In this document: in pieces, positions 6,428-6,618 of the stretch
How positions within the stretch are numbered: position 1 is the first letter of the stretch
How the letters are laid out: each line of letters begins with the position of its first letter
NCBI GenBank assembly: GCA_028691575.1
Contig: JAQUYY010000102.1
Coordinates: 1 to 6,618 of the forward strand
Length of the DNA: 6,618 bases
Source: Candidatus Gastranaerophilales bacterium
Lineage (GTDB): Bacteria > Cyanobacteriota > Vampirovibrionia > Gastranaerophilales > JAQUYY01
Direction of reading: 5' to 3'
Notes under the pieces: generated by a model
Told to the model about the DNA's origin: nothing
What the model saw: only the letters and a program-made list of their open reading frames with translations
The model's database searches: none
Position numbers and translations under genes: made by a program

Positions 6428-6618
6428 TTAATCCGTAGTTTGAGCAAGTTTTTCTAATTTTATTTTTTGGTCATGGGAAACAAGAAGATTGATTAAATCT
6501 TCCAAATCCCCCTCAATAACAGTTTTTACATTAAGATTTTGCCCGATTCTATGGTCGGTTAATCTGCCTTGAGGGAAATTATACGTCCTGATTCTCTCGC
6601 TTCTATCACCTGTTCCGC
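6428..6618 (-). CDS. prfA: Peptide chain release factor 1, C-terminal fragment cut by the window edge
   Basis: Releases finished proteins from ribosomes at UAA and UAG stop codons. Only the last 62 or so residues lie in the window; I translated the open frame by hand back from TAA at 6428-6430. The fragment starts within GTGDRSERIRTYNFPQGR, followed by LTDHRIG. This is the conserved segment just after the GGQ domain in class I release factors, and the GDRSERIRTYNFPQGR form is typical of RF1 rather than RF2. The tail ends LEKLAQTTD. The GGQ loop and the PxT codon-recognition motif are outside the window. A TAG stop codon is used in the adjacent 165-residue gene, which fits a cell that has RF1. 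Confidence 0.95.
   Translation of the reverse strand, partial: GTGDRSERIRTYNFPQGRLTDHRIGQNLNVKTVIEGDLEDLINLLVSHDQKIKLEKLAQTTD

Noticed and set aside
1..6618. CRISPR array, insertion sequence, phage or attachment site near the tRNA
   Set aside because: No spaced direct repeats of suitable length, no transposase or integrase frame, and no duplicated tRNA 3' end were seen anywhere in the window.

Overview
The window is an AT-rich (roughly one third GC by eye) bacterial chromosome segment in which every gene I can support lies on the minus strand. From right to left it reads: the 3' end of prfA (release factor 1), a strong hairpin terminator, an uncharacterised 165-residue protein gene, a solitary tRNA-Gly(GCC), and then a protein quality-control block of tig, clpP, clpX and lon. 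lon runs off the left edge just after its catalytic serine. No mobile element, CRISPR array, phage gene or rRNA is visible.

The ClpP sequence is strikingly cyanobacteria-like: it has a VIEQSSRGERSFDIFSRLLRERIIFLG-type N terminus and a GGAQGQATDIEIQA segment. The tig-clpP-clpX order is also that of Cyanobacteria, though it occurs in Firmicutes and others too. With the low GC content, this suggests a non-photosynthetic relative of Cyanobacteria (Melainabacteria/Vampirovibrionia, Gastranaerophilales-like). That placement is inference from remembered family sequences, not a search result.

The quality-control genes form a logical unit. Trigger factor meets nascent chains at the ribosome. ClpX unfolds substrates and feeds them to the ClpP serine peptidase, and Lon is a second, self-contained ATP-dependent protease. 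tig-clpP (15 nt) and clpP-clpX (17 nt) are tightly spaced with good Shine-Dalgarno sequences, so they are probably one transcript. clpX and lon are separated by 91 nt holding a perfect 12-bp stem-loop, which could reduce or process read-through into lon.

The tRNA-Gly gene appears to be its own transcription unit. It has a very good promoter (TTGTCT-17 bp-TATAAT), helically phased AAATTT tracts upstream of it, and a hairpin plus T-run after it. The 165-residue gene is isolated between the prfA terminator and the tRNA promoter.

I found no convincing undescribed multi-gene system. The items most worth a second look are the orphan 165-residue protein, the clpX-lon stem-loop that swallows the more upstream possible lon start codon, and the phased A/T-tract element upstream of the tRNA promoter.
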